DNA of 64,000 nt, taken from contig JAHDYR010000005.1 of the NCBI GenBank assembly GCA_019828565.1, forward strand, positions 1,426,001 to 1,490,000. The letters run 5' to 3'. The notes under the pieces were generated by a model that searched no databases, was not told the DNA's origin, and saw only the letters and a program-made list of their open reading frames with translations. Source of the stretch: Carpediemonas membranifera. Taxonomy: Eukaryota > Fornicata. Positions 8,752 through 18,124 of the stretch are shown piece by piece (within the stretch, counting starts at the first letter, position 1; each line of letters starts with the position of its first letter). Made by a program: the position numbers and the translations under genes.

Positions 8752-11700
8752 ATGAACGACGCCAAGGCCAAATTAGAAGCGCTATCCGGAACCGTAGAGC
8801 TAAGTCTCTTATCTAAGCGGGTGGAGGATCTCGAAGCGAAGCTTGACGTCAGTTCCATCCTGAAAGAAGCGATAAGTACCGAGGTGATGCAGAAGTTTGA
8901 ATCAAAGATCGACTCCGTGCGCTCTATCCTCTTGGAGCGTATTGATCAGATGAACAGCGTCATTTCATCTGCCAAGCAAGCTGCCATTGACGCAGCAAAA
9001 CCTTCTTCCGAAGCCTCTCTGAACGCCATGTCCGCGGTTAAGCAGGCCCAAGAGAACATCACCGACTTTGAGACGAAGATAGAGGACCTTACCAAGAAGA
9101 TCCACGACGGCGAGGAGTTTTACTCGCAGATGGTCGACTCGATTAAGGCGCAGACGTCAAAGCTCGTGACCAGCACCGCTGAGGCCCTCAAGGCCTCCAT
9201 CAACGCCCTCAACACGCGTATCCTCGAGGAGGGAGTCACTCGCCTTGCGGCCCACGACCGCCTCGAGCTCAACGTCGAGACCCAGGCCGAGAAGGACACG
9301 CAGCTCGAGACCCGTATCGAGTCGGTCAGCGCGCAGTTCGAGCAGCTTATGAGCCACATCCGGGACACCGAGGCCAACACTGCCAAGGAGGTGGAGAAGC
9401 TCGCGGCACAGCTGGGCGAGGGTCTGGCTGGTTTCAAGGATACCGCAGACGGTATGATCGCTGACGCCGTTGTAGAAGCCCGCACGATGCTCGAGAACAG
9501 CCAACAGGAGACCTCAAATGACCTGGCCACCTCCCTGAACTCGGCTGTGGCCGACATCCACCCAAGGATCGCCCAGCTGAGGGAATACGTCGACCAGGCG
9601 AACGACAGCATGACAGAGGACCTCGCCGCAGTCCAGATGAAGGTAGAGAAGGTTGGCACGGCGCTCGACCAGGGTCTGGCCGTCACACGCACCGCCATTG
9701 CTGAGAGGCTCAGGGCAATGATCGATGAACACGCAAACGCCGCGGAGGCACGCAACCAGGGCCTCGAGGAGCTCATCGCAGGTGTCAGGGAGGCCATGGA
9801 GGAGGGTGTGAAGACCACCACCGACCGCATCGGCGAGGTTGACGGGGCGGTATCAACGCTCCGTGGTGACGTGACCCGCACCATCAAGGACCTCGAGGCA
9901 AGCACGGCTGCGGAGACCTCAGCCGTCCGAGACAGCGTCCAGAAGCACAAGGCCGCCGTGACGGAGGAGACGACGGCTATTCGGACTGTCATGGCCGCTC
10001 AGAGCGAGGCGACTACCGACCGTATGGCCAAGCTTGAGCAGGCCACAGCAGACAGACTCGCCGCGTTCGACAGTCAGATCGCCCAGATCAGGGCTGAGTC
10101 GGCTGCGGGACTCAAGGCTGTGAACTCCGTACTCCAGACCGCCCAGGCAGAGGTCGAGAGCGCCACGGCAGAGACAGCCGCCTCTGTGGCGCACCATGTA
10201 GCTGCCCTCAACAAGAAGTACGACCTCCTCTCAGACGACGTCCGTCGCAGAGTTGATGAAGTCCACGCCGACCTCCAAGGCACGTGTGACGAGATCAACG
10301 CCAAGCTCAGCGCTCTTGAGGGCACACACGGAGCAGACATTGAGATGCAACGCCGTGCCTTAGAAGACCTTGACGGCCGCACAGCATCCTCACTAGCCGA
10401 TGCAAAGGACGCCATCGAGGCGAGCATTGCCGAGACCAGGGCGCAGACAGCCGCCGCAGACGCAGAGCTCCGCCGCCTCCTCAGCGCGCAGTCCCGGGTC
10501 CAGACGGAGAGTCTGGACAAGGCGAAGGAGAGCTTCGCCACGGCACTGGGGGACTCCGTGGACAACAGCCACGGGAACTTAGTCGCCGCGGAGGCACGGG
10601 TTATTGAGAGAATCCACACACAGGCGGCCGGGGCAGCCAACGGGATGAGGTCGCTCGGCATCCGTATCGATAAGGTGGCGAACTCACTTGCAGAGCACTC
10701 CAGCGCCACCACAGTGCGACTCGGCGACCTGGACACGCACCTGGACATTGTTGACCGCAAGCTGGCCTCCTGGATCAATGCGGCACCGGGTCGCACCTCT
10801 GCGCTCGGGCGGGACATCGAGGGCCGCACCCGCATGGCGCTGCGGACGTGGACGGACAAGATCGACCAGACCGCGGCTGAGCTCAAGAACGAGTACACGG
10901 CACACGCCAAGGACGTCGATGAGAGGTTCGGCCAGGTGTCGGAACTACATGCGAACGTCAAGGCCGACGTGGTCGCCGTACGTGCCGAGCTCGCCGCCGC
11001 TGAGCACCGTGCCGCTGCTCATGCGGACGAGCGCATGACTAATGCTGTCAGTCGCGCCGATTCTGTGCAGGATAGCCTCGCTGAGCGCCTCACGGCCGCT
11101 TCCAAGGAGGCGGAGGAAGCCAGACATGCCCTGAGCGAGACCCTCAGGGATTCAATTGCCGCAGCAATGAACCAGCAGGCCGAGGACCTCGCTGCGGTGA
11201 GAGAAGAGGCAGCTAAGGCCGGCAAGGAAGATGAGGCGAGGGATGCCGCGCTCAGCGCTCGTATCGATGAAGTCAACGCTGCTCTCGCCCGCCAGGCGGA
11301 GGAGGATGAGGCGCGCGATGCAGAGATCGTCGAGAGCCTCGAGAATAAGGCCCGCGAGCTCGAGACTGCCACTGCCGACCTCGAGTCCAAGACAACCGCC
11401 GCTCTCGAGAGCTTTAGGCTCGAAACTGCCCACTCCGCGGCCGAGCAGGCCGAGAAGACCCACGCGATGATCAACACCGTGACCAGCGCTGTAGCCACCA
11501 CCGACGCCGCTCTCCAGACCCAGAAGGCCGAGACCGAGGCCCTCCGCGAGACTCTGCAGGCCCTGGAGCAGTCGACCCGGGTCCTAGTGGACGAGGTTGT
11601 CTCCAGCTCCGTCGCGTCAGCCACCTCTGCCGCTCGGCAGGATAGTGCTGACCTCAACAACCGCATCGATGTACTCACACTGAAGCTCGGCGCTGTCGGG

Positions 11701-14700
11701 CAGTCCCTGGCCCAGGAGACTGTGGACCGGACCGAGGAGTTCAACGCGCAGCAGAAGAAGGTCGAGGCTCTCATCCAGGGCCTCGAGGAGACACAGGCAG
11801 AGCAACAGCGGGTGCACACCGAGGCCGTGGAGGCCATCCGCGAGCAGGCGACGGTGGAGATGGCACGGGTCGACGATGAGCTCGCTGCTGTCAACAACGC
11901 CGTTACCCGAGAGAACACGGAGCTCAAGGCCGCAGTCGACCTCGCCATCGAGACTGCCACCGCGAGAGACGAAGAACGGTATGCCAACGCTCTAAGGGCA
12001 GTTGAGGGGCTCTCTACCATGCTCGACGAGCACAGCATCGCTGTTACTAAGCAGGTCGACGCGACGTCGGCCCGAATCACAGCCCACGAGGAGGCTACGA
12101 CGAAGGCCATCGAGGGGGTCAGGGAATACGCCCGGGCCGAGGCCAGCACCGTGCAGTCTCACGTCGATACAGTCGCAAAGGCTGTCGCGCAGGCTAAGGA
12201 CACTATCGCCCAGGTCGATGAGAAGCACGGCAAGCTCTCAGAAGAACGCGCCGCTGAGGCCGTGAAGCAGGCTGCCCAACACACTGACGAGGCAGCCAAG
12301 ACGCTCGAGGCAGCCCTCAAGGACACTAGAGGAGACATCACCCTGGAGTTGGCCGATGCCGAGAGGAAGGTAGTCCTCCTCGGCGACGATCTCACCGCTG
12401 CCTTGGAAGCTGAGGCCAAGGCCCGCGCCGAGGCCGTTGCTGCAGTTTGTGCTGACGCTGCTGCTGCTAAGGACGCTGCTGATGTCTTTGCCACCTCTGT
12501 CAAGGATGAGTTCGCCGCTGTCCGCGAGGAGGCAGCCACTGCTCGCGAGACCAAGGCCGCCGAGTCCGTCAAGCGCGACGCCGACCTCCAGGAGGCCATC
12601 AACACGAATGCGACCAGCATCGCCAAGGTCTCTGAAACCCTAAACTGCGCAGTCACTGAGGCCGCTGGCCGTGATGAGCGCATCCAGGCCATCGTGGCTG
12701 AACAGACCGCCGCCAAGGGCCTGATCGACGCTGTCGCCGCCACTGCCGACGCCGCGGTCGTCTCTGCCAACAAGAGCATCGCCGGTCTCGACGCTATCCC
12801 CGTCGCAGCCGCCGCCACCGAGGCAAAGCTCATGGCCGAGCTCGAATCAGTCCGCGCCGACGTAGACGCTTCTCTCAAGGACGAGCGCGCTCACACGGCT
12901 GCCCGCTTCGCCCTCACCAAGGAGGAGGCGGCTCGGGCAGACAAGGAGGTCAGAGACACACTGCAGATCAAAACGATGTCTCTCTCGGTCAACCTCGAGC
13001 ACGCCATCACCGAGGCTGAGGCTGGCCTGCAGGCCCAGGTCGAGACCCTCGCTGCCAAGCACGAGGCGTACGTGGCGACCGCTGACGACAGATGTGGCGC
13101 CATCGAGCAGACTGCCGCTGCGCTGGCCGAAACTGTTGCTGAGAACACCAGGGAGGCCGAGAGACAACGGGTCGAACTCAAGGAGGAGACTCACGCGCAC
13201 GTGGAGGCTTCCAAGGCGGTTGTGATGGCAGCTGTGGAGGACAAGGCCGCGTCGCTCAACTCACAGGTAGAGGCCCTCGAGGAGACCATCAAAGCCGAGT
13301 CCAACACCATGGCCGCCCTCTCCAAGCGGGTGTCGAGCCACACTAGAGCCACAGACGACGCCATCGACGCATTCCAGAAGCAGGCCGGTGCCTCCATTAC
13401 AAGCATCAGCCAGACTCTGACCCGGGCCACTGAGTCGCTCGAGTCTGACCTGGCCGCCGTCAACGAGAAGATGACCGCGAATGTCGAGGTCAAGTTCAAC
13501 TCTGCTGTGTCAGCGATCAGTCAGGCAGAGGAGCGCGTCACCATGCTCTGCGAGACTCTCCAGCGTGCCTCGCTGACCCAGCTTGATGGTGTCAGAGTCG
13601 ACCTGGCGGAGCGTCTGGCGATTGCTGAGAAGGCAGCCACGAACGCCGACCACATCGCCAAAGAAACGCACGCCTCAGTGAAGGCGTTCAAGGCCTCTAT
13701 CAGCGCCAGCCTCGAGCATACCGAGAAGAGCGTGTCCGCCCACCAGAAGCGCTCTGAGGGCCAGCTTGAGGCGCTCAGCGCGGAGCTCAAGACAGAGTTC
13801 ACCGAGCTCATCGCCAGAGAGCGGGAGAGCCGCAGCGCCGCGTCTGCAGGCCTCACTGAGGAGATCAAGGCCCTCGGCACGCGCGTGTCTCAGCATATCA
13901 GACACATCGAAGGCACCGCCGCCGCCTCGTTTGACCGTCTCAGAGGCGAGATCCGGGCCGAGGCCGAGTCCCGCAGAGCCGACGACGCCGCGGCCGACCG
14001 CAAGTTCTCAGACAGGCTCGCCGAGAACCAGGCGTCATTCAAGGCCAAGCTCGCCCGTGTTGCCGACTCGGTCGCCTCGGTCAGAGGTTTGGTCGGGACA
14101 ACCGACGAGAGCGTGCTCAGGAAGATCCGGGAGCTCGAGACGGCCGTGTCTAATGAAGTCGTCACTCGCCAGAAGATCACGGCCGCCATCACAGCGGATA
14201 AGACACAGCTGACGAAGGCCATGCAGGTTCTCGACAGAGACCGCCAGAAGGCCACCCTCGAAAACATTGCCGCCCTCAAGAACGAGCTTGCCGCTGCCAA
14301 CTCTGGTGTCATGGAGCGTATGGACGCGATCGAGGCCCGTTTCGCCGACTGGCAGACCTTTGCTCGGACGAGAGACGAGGACCTCGCCGCGCACGTCAAG
14401 CGCTCTCAGGATAGCAGCCGCGAGAGCATCGCCAAGGTCGACTCGACTGTATCCAGAGTCGTTGCCACATCTGATTCACTCAACACCAAGCTGCTGCAGC
14501 TTGAAGAGGATCTGACCACCACGAAGGCGACATTCATGCGGCAGATCGACACCATCCTCAAGCGTGCGGACCAAGCCATCTCTGTGGCCGACAGCGTCTC
14601 CCACGAGGGCCGCGTCCTCTCTGCCACGGTAGAGACGAAGCTGCTCGACCTCGGGCAGCCGCCCAGGCCTCAGAGCAAGCGGCCCGCCATGCTGAGTACC

Positions 14701-15090
14701 CCCGGCATGTCTCGGAGCGGCAGCAAGGACGTCATCCTCAGCCGGGTTCGGGCGGACGACGATGCCTCCTCTCGTGCCTCCACGCCTATCGCTGCAGCGG
14801 AGAAGAGCGTGCTCTACGACGAGTGGTACAAGCCAGTCGCCAACGACCCCATTGACGAGCGGGTCCAGCAGGTTCTCAGAGACTTGAACATGCCTTACCG
14901 GATCCACTTCCCAAGGATGGGCAGCGGTGTTTACTTTGCTGGTAAGCGGCTGCAGGTCATGGTTGGGCATGATGGCACGCTGTATTGCACCCCCCTGACG
15001 GGTAACACGAAGGGCGAGCCGACGAAGCTGGCGACTTATCTGCAAGGGTGGATCAAGGAGCGCGCGGTGCGGGAAGGGAACCGTGCATAG
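8752..15090 (+). CDS. giant coiled-coil protein with C-terminal globular domain
   Basis: One intronless 2,112-residue ORF. Nearly the whole chain is Ala/Glu/Lys/Thr/Asp-rich, with regular hydrophobic spacing and very few prolines, as in long parallel coiled coils. Phrases of the type TAAxxAEVRxELAA and RADDAAADRKFSDR recur without a strict repeat. After a Pro/Ser/Arg linker (about 1985-2030) the last 85 residues form a compact segment with YKPVANDPIDERVQQVLRD, GSGVYFAGKRLQV and GTLYCTPLTG, whose beta-rich look recalls GAR-like microtubule-binding folds, though I cannot assign it. A cytoskeletal or basal-body filament role is inferred. ATG 8752 is the first in frame. Confidence 0.85.
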   Translation: MNDAKAKLEALSGTVELSLLSKRVEDLEAKLDVSSILKEAISTEVMQKFESKIDSVRSILLERIDQMNSVISSAKQAAIDAAKPSSEASLNAMSAVKQAQENITDFETKIEDLTKKIHDGEEFYSQMVDSIKAQTSKLVTSTAEALKASINALNTRILEEGVTRLAAHDRLELNVETQAEKDTQLETRIESVSAQFEQLMSHIRDTEANTAKEVEKLAAQLGEGLAGFKDTADGMIADAVVEARTMLENSQQETSNDLATSLNSAVADIHPRIAQLREYVDQANDSMTEDLAAVQMKVEKVGTALDQGLAVTRTAIAERLRAMIDEHANAAEARNQGLEELIAGVREAMEEGVKTTTDRIGEVDGAVSTLRGDVTRTIKDLEASTAAETSAVRDSVQKHKAAVTEETTAIRTVMAAQSEATTDRMAKLEQATADRLAAFDSQIAQIRAESAAGLKAVNSVLQTAQAEVESATAETAASVAHHVAALNKKYDLLSDDVRRRVDEVHADLQGTCDEINAKLSALEGTHGADIEMQRRALEDLDGRTASSLADAKDAIEASIAETRAQTAAADAELRRLLSAQSRVQTESLDKAKESFATALGDSVDNSHGNLVAAEARVIERIHTQAAGAANGMRSLGIRIDKVANSLAEHSSATTVRLGDLDTHLDIVDRKLASWINAAPGRTSALGRDIEGRTRMALRTWTDKIDQTAAELKNEYTAHAKDVDERFGQVSELHANVKADVVAVRAELAAAEHRAAAHADERMTNAVSRADSVQDSLAERLTAASKEAEEARHALSETLRDSIAAAMNQQAEDLAAVREEAAKAGKEDEARDAALSARIDEVNAALARQAEEDEARDAEIVESLENKARELETATADLESKTTAALESFRLETAHSAAEQAEKTHAMINTVTSAVATTDAALQTQKAETEALRETLQALEQSTRVLVDEVVSSSVASATSAARQDSADLNNRIDVLTLKLGAVGQSLAQETVDRTEEFNAQQKKVEALIQGLEETQAEQQRVHTEAVEAIREQATVEMARVDDELAAVNNAVTRENTELKAAVDLAIETATARDEERYANALRAVEGLSTMLDEHSIAVTKQVDATSARITAHEEATTKAIEGVREYARAEASTVQSHVDTVAKAVAQAKDTIAQVDEKHGKLSEERAAEAVKQAAQHTDEAAKTLEAALKDTRGDITLELADAERKVVLLGDDLTAALEAEAKARAEAVAAVCADAAAAKDAADVFATSVKDEFAAVREEAATARETKAAESVKRDADLQEAINTNATSIAKVSETLNCAVTEAAGRDERIQAIVAEQTAAKGLIDAVAATADAAVVSANKSIAGLDAIPVAAAATEAKLMAELESVRADVDASLKDERAHTAARFALTKEEAARADKEVRDTLQIKTMSLSVNLEHAITEAEAGLQAQVETLAAKHEAYVATADDRCGAIEQTAAALAETVAENTREAERQRVELKEETHAHVEASKAVVMAAVEDKAASLNSQVEALEETIKAESNTMAALSKRVSSHTRATDDAIDAFQKQAGASITSISQTLTRATESLESDLAAVNEKMTANVEVKFNSAVSAISQAEERVTMLCETLQRASLTQLDGVRVDLAERLAIAEKAATNADHIAKETHASVKAFKASISASLEHTEKSVSAHQKRSEGQLEALSAELKTEFTELIARERESRSAASAGLTEEIKALGTRVSQHIRHIEGTAAASFDRLRGEIRAEAESRRADDAAADRKFSDRLAENQASFKAKLARVADSVASVRGLVGTTDESVLRKIRELETAVSNEVVTRQKITAAITADKTQLTKAMQVLDRDRQKATLENIAALKNELAAANSGVMERMDAIEARFADWQTFARTRDEDLAAHVKRSQDSSRESIAKVDSTVSRVVATSDSLNTKLLQLEEDLTTTKATFMRQIDTILKRADQAISVADSVSHEGRVLSATVETKLLDLGQPPRPQSKRPAMLSTPGMSRSGSKDVILSRVRADDDASSRASTPIAAAEKSVLYDEWYKPVANDPIDERVQQVLRDLNMPYRIHFPRMGSGVYFAGKRLQVMVGHDGTLYCTPLTGNTKGEPTKLATYLQGWIKERAVREGNRA

Positions 15091-15239
15091 GGTGAGTGTT
15101 GTAACTGTACTAAAAGTGTTGATACTGGGTTGTTTCCAGACGAATGAGGTTATCAAGGGCAAAAGGGGGTGAATATGAGGGGACCTGCGCTGTGGTGGTT
15201 AGTATACGAGAGATGGTTGGAGATTGGTCGGCGAGAGGT

Positions 15240-16670
15240 GGTGTCCAGGCATTTATGGTCATGTAACAGTGCGGCGTATCAGGACGAAAGAAGCCATCGA
15301 TGAACCGCCTGAGCACGGTGGACTACAGGCAGCTGGTGTCGCCGCCGCAGTCGCTCTTCATCCAGAGCAAGCAGCACCAGGTGCACTTGCTCTCCAAGGA
15401 CCCCGTGTGCCCGCGGAAGTACCTTGTGCCGATCCTGCTGTGCCACGGCGCCTTCCACGATGCCGACTGCTGGACATTCAACCTGCTGAACTACTTCTGC
15501 GCCAAGGGCTTCTACACATACGCCTTCTCGATGCGTGGCCATGGCGAGTCGACACTCCCGTCGGTCCAGCACCTGCGCGGCTGCGCCATGCGCCATTTCA
15601 TCAGCGACCTGATGCTCATCGAGGACTACGTCACCCGCAACCACGAGGGCCGCCACCCCCTGCTCATGGCGCACTCCATGGGCGGCAAGGTCGCCATGTA
15701 CGCGGCCAAGCTCATGCTCAAGCGCGAGGTCAAGTTCAGCGGACTCGTCCTGCTCGCGTCGATGCCGCCCGACCGCTGCATCAAGTCGTGCCTCCAGCTG
15801 GCGCGCAGACACCCCTCGCTGACGCTCAAGACGGCGCTCACGCTGCGCCCGCGCTACCTGATCAGCACGCCGACGGCGCTGCGCGACATGATGTTCGGCT
15901 CGAACACGAGCATCGAGATCATCATGAACTCGCTGCACACGCTGCAGGACGAGTCGCTGCGCGCCATCCACCAGGCCGCCGCGCGCAGGATCGACGTTGC
16001 GCCCATCGCCGCGTCGGGCCTTCCCGTGCTCGTCTTGGGAGGCTGCTCCGACACGTTCATCAAGCGCCGGCAGGTCAACGCGACGGCGAAGGCGTTTGGC
16101 GTGTCGCCTGTGCTTCTGCCAGTCGGCCACGGCATGATGACCGACCAGAACTGGACGACCGTCGCCGACCGCATCAGCGAGTGGATCGCGACGCTCGACC
16201 TTGAGACTGTCGAGACAGAGCCCCTCTTCTCCGACGAGGGCGCTGTCGCTGTTGACGAGGCGTCGCCCGAGGCCACGCCGCCCGACATGCCCCGCGAGGA
16301 GGGCGAGGCGACCCAGACGGACCCTGAGAGCAAGCCCACGGATGCCGTCGAGACCCCTGCCCGGCCCGAGGAGACGCAGACCGAGCCCGCCGACGTCGAG
16401 CCTGTGGCAGAGCTGGAGGCTGAGACAGCCGACCCCGAAGCCGCAGAGAGCGAGGCTTCGCCTGTGGCCGAGGCCGATGTCGTGGAGGCTGGCCCTGAGA
16501 CCGAAGACGAGGCGGTTGAGGTCGGCGACGTCGCTGTAGTGGTCGACGACGAGTTCTCCGACTACGACGAGGTGCTGCCCGACACAACGACGGAGGAGGA
16601 CGCCACAGAGCGCGATGACGATGCCGAGGAGGAGGCCGCTCGTCACGCCGAGGAGGAGGCCGCTCGTCAC
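15240..16670 (+). repeat. left arm of large inverted duplication
   Basis: From 15240 the sequence is nearly identical to the reverse complement of the DNA ending at 21586, including 60 nt before the ATG and the whole hydrolase and linker coding region, running into the repeat array. Visible differences include residue changes Gln/Arg, Pro/His and Gly/Asp. The inner boundary is blurred by the array. Confidence 0.92.
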
Positions 16671-17342
16671 GCCGAGGAGGAGGCCGCTCGTCTTGCCGAG
16701 GAGGAGGCCGCTCGTCACGCCGAGGAGGAGGCCGCTCGTCACGCCGAGGAGGAGGCCGCTCGTCACGCCGAGGAGGAGGCCGCTCGTCACGCCGAGGAGG
16801 AGGCCGCTCGTCACGCCGAGGAGGAGGCCGCTCGTCACGCCGAGGAGGAGGCCGCTCGTCTTGCCGAGGAGGAGGCCGCTCGTCACGCCGAGGAGGAGGC
16901 CGCTCGTCACGCCGAGGAGGAGGCCGCTCGTCACGCCGAGGAGGAGGCCGCTCGTCACGCCGAGGAGGAGGCCGCTCGTCACGCCGAGGAGGAGGCTGCC
17001 CGCCTTGCCGAGGAGGAGGCCGCTCGCCTTGCCGAGGAGGAGGCTGCCCGCCTTGCCGAGGAGGAGGCCGCTCGTCACGCCGAGGAGGAGGCTGCCCGCC
17101 TTGCCGAGGAGGAGGCCGCTCGCCTCGCCGAGGAGGAGGCCGCTCGTCTTGCCGAGGAGGAGGCCGCTCGTCACGCCGAGGAGGAGGCTGCCCGCCTTGC
17201 CGAGGAGGAGGCCGCTCGCCTCGCCGAGGAGGAGGCCGCTCGCCTTGCCGAGGAGGAGGCTGCCCGCCTTGCCGAGGAGGAGGCCGCTCGTCACGCCGAG
17301 GAGGAGGCTGCCCGTCTCGCTGAAGAGAAGGACACTTGCTGA
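15300..17342 (+). CDS. alpha/beta hydrolase fused to AEEEAAR repeat array (copy A)
   Basis: A 680-aa product. Residues 1-300 are an alpha/beta-hydrolase: oxyanion-region [19 protein letters not shown], nucleophile elbow AHSMGG (Ser in G/A-x-S-x-G), acidic residue in LGGCSDTF and catalytic His in PVGHGMM. Substrate is unknown; esterase, lipase or acyl-transfer activity are all possible. Residues 300-440 are an acidic Thr/Glu/Pro linker ending with [15 protein letters not shown]. The rest is about 29 copies of an 8-residue AEEEAAR(H/L) unit, likely one long single alpha-helix. It ends abruptly with LAEEKDTC, lacking the C-terminal domain of copy B at 18125-21526, so it may be 3'-truncated. Confidence 0.88.
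   Translation: MNRLSTVDYRQLVSPPQSLFIQSKQHQVHLLSKDPVCPRKYLVPILLCHGAFHDADCWTFNLLNYFCAKGFYTYAFSMRGHGESTLPSVQHLRGCAMRHFISDLMLIEDYVTRNHEGRHPLLMAHSMGGKVAMYAAKLMLKREVKFSGLVLLASMPPDRCIKSCLQLARRHPSLTLKTALTLRPRYLISTPTALRDMMFGSNTSIEIIMNSLHTLQDESLRAIHQAAARRIDVAPIAASGLPVLVLGGCSDTFIKRRQVNATAKAFGVSPVLLPVGHGMMTDQNWTTVADRISEWIATLDLETVETEPLFSDEGAVAVDEASPEATPPDMPREEGEATQTDPESKPTDAVETPARPEETQTEPADVEPVAELEAETADPEAAESEASPVAEADVVEAGPETEDEAVEVGDVAVVVDDEFSDYDEVLPDTTTEEDATERDDDAEEEAARHAEEEAARHAEEEAARLAEEEAARHAEEEAARHAEEEAARHAEEEAARHAEEEAARHAEEEAARHAEEEAARLAEEEAARHAEEEAARHAEEEAARHAEEEAARHAEEEAARHAEEEAARLAEEEAARLAEEEAARLAEEEAARHAEEEAARLAEEEAARLAEEEAARLAEEEAARHAEEEAARLAEEEAARLAEEEAARLAEEEAARLAEEEAARHAEEEAARLAEEKDTC
16623..17330 (+). 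repeat. 24-nt tandem repeat array in copy A
   Basis: About 29 units of 24 nt encoding AEEEAARH or AEEEAARL. Variation is mainly in the last codon (CAC, CTT, CTC) and in GCCGCTCGT versus GCTGCCCGC. Because the unit is a multiple of three, all six frames stay open. Confidence 0.97.
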
Positions 17343-17750
17343 CGTCCTTTACTACTTTCTTTTCAACCGACTGCATTCTGTTCATCTATCTATCGATTTT
17401 TTCACATAAAATTTCTGTTCTTCTGCTGTTTTCTCTGTTTCCTGGCGTGGCTGCTCCCAGTCTGCACAATAACCCTGGGTCCCAAAGACGTCGCCCTGCA
17501 GATTGGTTGTCCAGTTAGGTAGCAGCTACACTGGCATTGCCCAATAAATGGGCTTAATGACCCGATACGCATCTCAAACCAGTAGGGAAAAGTGATTCAG
17601 CAAACCCAAGTTTTCCATGTAATCTTATCGATCCTGGAGCCGTCAGCCATCGAGTTGAGTACCGTTCCGACCTTCACTTATGACGAGGTAAACGTTGAAT
17701 GAGTCGCAGTCTTGCAGCGACCAGCAAGGAATCCACCACCAACAGTTGAC
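17343..17750. other. intergenic, nothing convincing
   Basis: 3' flank of the hydrolase copy A. Pyrimidine-rich just after the stop, otherwise no gene, repeat or RNA structure that I can support. Confidence 0.5.
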
Positions 17751-17779
17751 ATAAACTGCACCGACAGCACGCAGTTTAT
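17751..17779. promoter_or_regulatory. inverted pair of GCAGTTTAT motifs
   Basis: ATAAACTGC (17751-17759) and GCAGTTTAT (17771-17779) form a perfect inverted pair separated by 11 nt. The same motif lies upstream of several protein genes in the window. Here it sits just downstream of the tRNA-Trp gene; function unknown. Confidence 0.4.
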
Positions 17780-17798
17780 GGCACTGGAAGACAGCGCC

Positions 17799-17803
17799 AA
17801 AAA
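17799..17803 (-). terminator. RNA polymerase III terminator
   Basis: Five T residues on the tRNA coding strand, starting 2 nt after the tRNA 3' end, as expected for Pol III termination. Confidence 0.8.
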
Positions 17804-17804
17804 G

Positions 17805-17877
17805 TGAGGCGTACCGGATTTGAACCGATGACCTTCGGGACTGGAATCCGACGCTCTACCAGCTGAGCTAACACCCC
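17805..17877 (-). tRNA. tRNA-Trp (anticodon CCA)
   Basis: A 73-nt cloverleaf. The acceptor stem GGGGTGT pairs with ACGCCTC (two G-U pairs), discriminator A73. The D arm is GCTC/GAGC with GG in the loop. The anticodon stem TCGGA/CCCGA has an A31-C39 mismatch, with loop TTCCAGT and anticodon CCA. The variable loop is AGGTC. The T arm is ATCGG/CCGGT with loop TTCAAAT. No intron and no encoded CCA. The internal A and B boxes are in the D and T arms. It lies between the two convergent hydrolase copies. Confidence 0.93.
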
Positions 17878-18124
17878 TGTAAAATCCAGGTTTTTGTGTG
17901 CTTTTATAAATATCTCAATTTTGGACCCCAAATTCGACTCTGATTTGGTCGAAAGATACTCTGACGGGGGCTGTATCGCAACTTCACCATTAAATACCCA
18001 AAGAGCGTGTGTTCCTGCCGCCAGTATTGAGTTTCCAACCCTCCACAGGTCCATACGTCCCTGTTTCGATCTCTTTGGGATCCAGCTTCACCCTCAATAA
18101 GCTGCGATATTTATCATTTTCACC

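Noticed and set aside
10074-12149. Long minus-strand open frames (295 and 376 codons) opposite the giant coiled-coil gene
   Set aside because: They are Ser/Arg/Ala-rich antisense shadows of Glu/Ala/Asp-rich GC-biased codons and show no motif.
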